Assembly: GCA_012514785.1 (NCBI GenBank)
Contig: JAAYZP010000265.1
Location: 1 to 5,011 of the forward strand
Length of the DNA: 5,011 nucleotides
Direction of reading: 5' to 3'
From: Propionibacterium sp.
GTDB lineage: Bacteria > Actinomycetota > Actinomycetes > Propionibacteriales > Propionibacteriaceae
The position numbers were made by a program, and so were the translations under genes. The notes beneath the pieces were generated by a model. That model did no database searches and was not told the DNA's origin. It worked only from the letters and a program-made list of their open reading frames with translations. Positions 4,568-5,011 of the stretch are shown here, piece after piece (position 1 is the first letter of the stretch; the number at the start of each line of letters is the position of its first letter).

Positions 4568-5011
4568 TCACTCCCCCTGCGGCTCCTCGGCCACCCCAGC
4601 GGCCTCGGCGGCCTTCTTCTTCGTGGAGAACATCGTCGTCACGACGATGAGGACGACGAGCCCGATCGCGACGTAGCCGGCGATGCGCGCGTACCAGTCC
4701 AGGAGGTCGACGGCCGGCTCGCCCACGCTCCAGCCGAGCCAGAAGTAGAACACGAGCCACATGGTGCTGGCGATGTAGTCGTAGATGAGGAAGCGCTTGA
4801 GGCTCATCCCCTGCGCGCCGGCGAGCACGAACACCACCTGCATGAGCGGCAGCGGCATGGGGATGTAGGCGATGAAGAAGCCGAGCGGGCCCAGCTTCTC
4901 GGCCCAGCGCTCCGCCCGCGCGTAGTTGCGCGCGGCACGCTTCGACTGCCCGGCCCAGATCTCGATCATGCCGCGGCCCCACAGTTTGCCCGCCCACCAG
5001 TAGACCCAGTC
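4568..5011 (-). CDS. DedA/VTT-domain membrane protein, N-terminus outside the window
   Basis: The frame stays open from the stop at 4568 to the window edge, giving 147 visible C-terminal residues beginning DWVYWWAGKLWGRGM. The gene therefore starts beyond 5011, and the ATG at 4969 is internal. The pattern matches the SNARE-associated (VTT, DedA) family of inner-membrane proteins linked to membrane homeostasis, lipid-carrier flipping and proton-dependent processes. The Gly-Arg stretch, then GPLGFFIAYIPMPLPLMQVVFVLAGAQG-type re-entrant region (written here in outline), then the hydrophobic F..YDYIASTMWLVFYFWLGW segment are all present. A final membrane helix (YVAIGLVVLIVVTT) is followed by a charged tail rich in K, A and E. 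Many DedA proteins have an arginine-proline pattern (RF.P..R) in the re-entrant loop; here it reads AYIPMPLP with no arginine, so this member is divergent. It is convergent with the methyltransferase. Confidence 0.78.
   Translation of the reverse strand, partial: DWVYWWAGKLWGRGMIEIWAGQSKRAARNYARAERWAEKLGPLGFFIAYIPMPLPLMQVVFVLAGAQGMSLKRFLIYDYIASTMWLVFYFWLGWSVGEPAVDLLDWYARIAGYVAIGLVVLIVVTTMFSTKKKAAEAAGVAEEPQGE

Overview
The window looks like chromosome of a high-GC Actinomycetota bacterium. Sampled 60-base lines of the flanking genes run near 72% G+C, codon third positions are mostly G or C, GTG starts are used, and one gene appears to be leaderless. The family cannot be fixed from sequence alone.

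Layout, left to right. (1) manA, type I mannose-6-phosphate isomerase, plus strand, 94-1326. (2) A 357-base gap (1327-1683) between convergent genes. It holds a pair of 75-bp imperfect palindromic elements in inverted orientation (1423-1497 and 1516-1590), each with 19-nt arms and two inner hairpins. (3) A PfkB-family sugar kinase on the minus strand (1684-2574). (4) A divergent 57-bp promoter region and an intact tRNA-Thr with anticodon TGT (2632-2704). (5) A compact cassette (about 2705-3852) carrying a RelA/SpoT-domain nucleotidyltransferase and an overlapping 115-aa gene of unknown family. It ends in an exact 57-bp copy of the 3' part of the tRNA gene, placed exactly 1200 bp after the first copy. 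(6) A class I SAM-dependent methyltransferase (3956-4561). (7) A convergent DedA/VTT-type membrane protein whose N-terminus lies beyond the window's right edge (4568-5011, minus).

The most notable object is the cassette. It has the architecture of a tRNA-targeted integrative element: intact tRNA at one end, duplicated tRNA 3' end at the other, and a visibly lower G+C content. It encodes no integrase or other recombinase and has room for only two genes. Those genes look like a single toxin-antitoxin or anti-phage module: a short alarmone-synthetase-like enzyme followed, with an 8-bp overlap, by a small partner protein. I infer a minimal, non-autonomous, tRNA-embedded defence or addiction cassette. 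Its mobility and its function are both unproven from sequence.

The flanking genes (manA, sugar kinase, methyltransferase, DedA) look like ordinary chromosomal genes. They are not an obvious single pathway, though manA and the kinase both act on sugars or sugar phosphates. Before the insertion the methyltransferase would have lain about 50 bp downstream of the tRNA-Thr gene.
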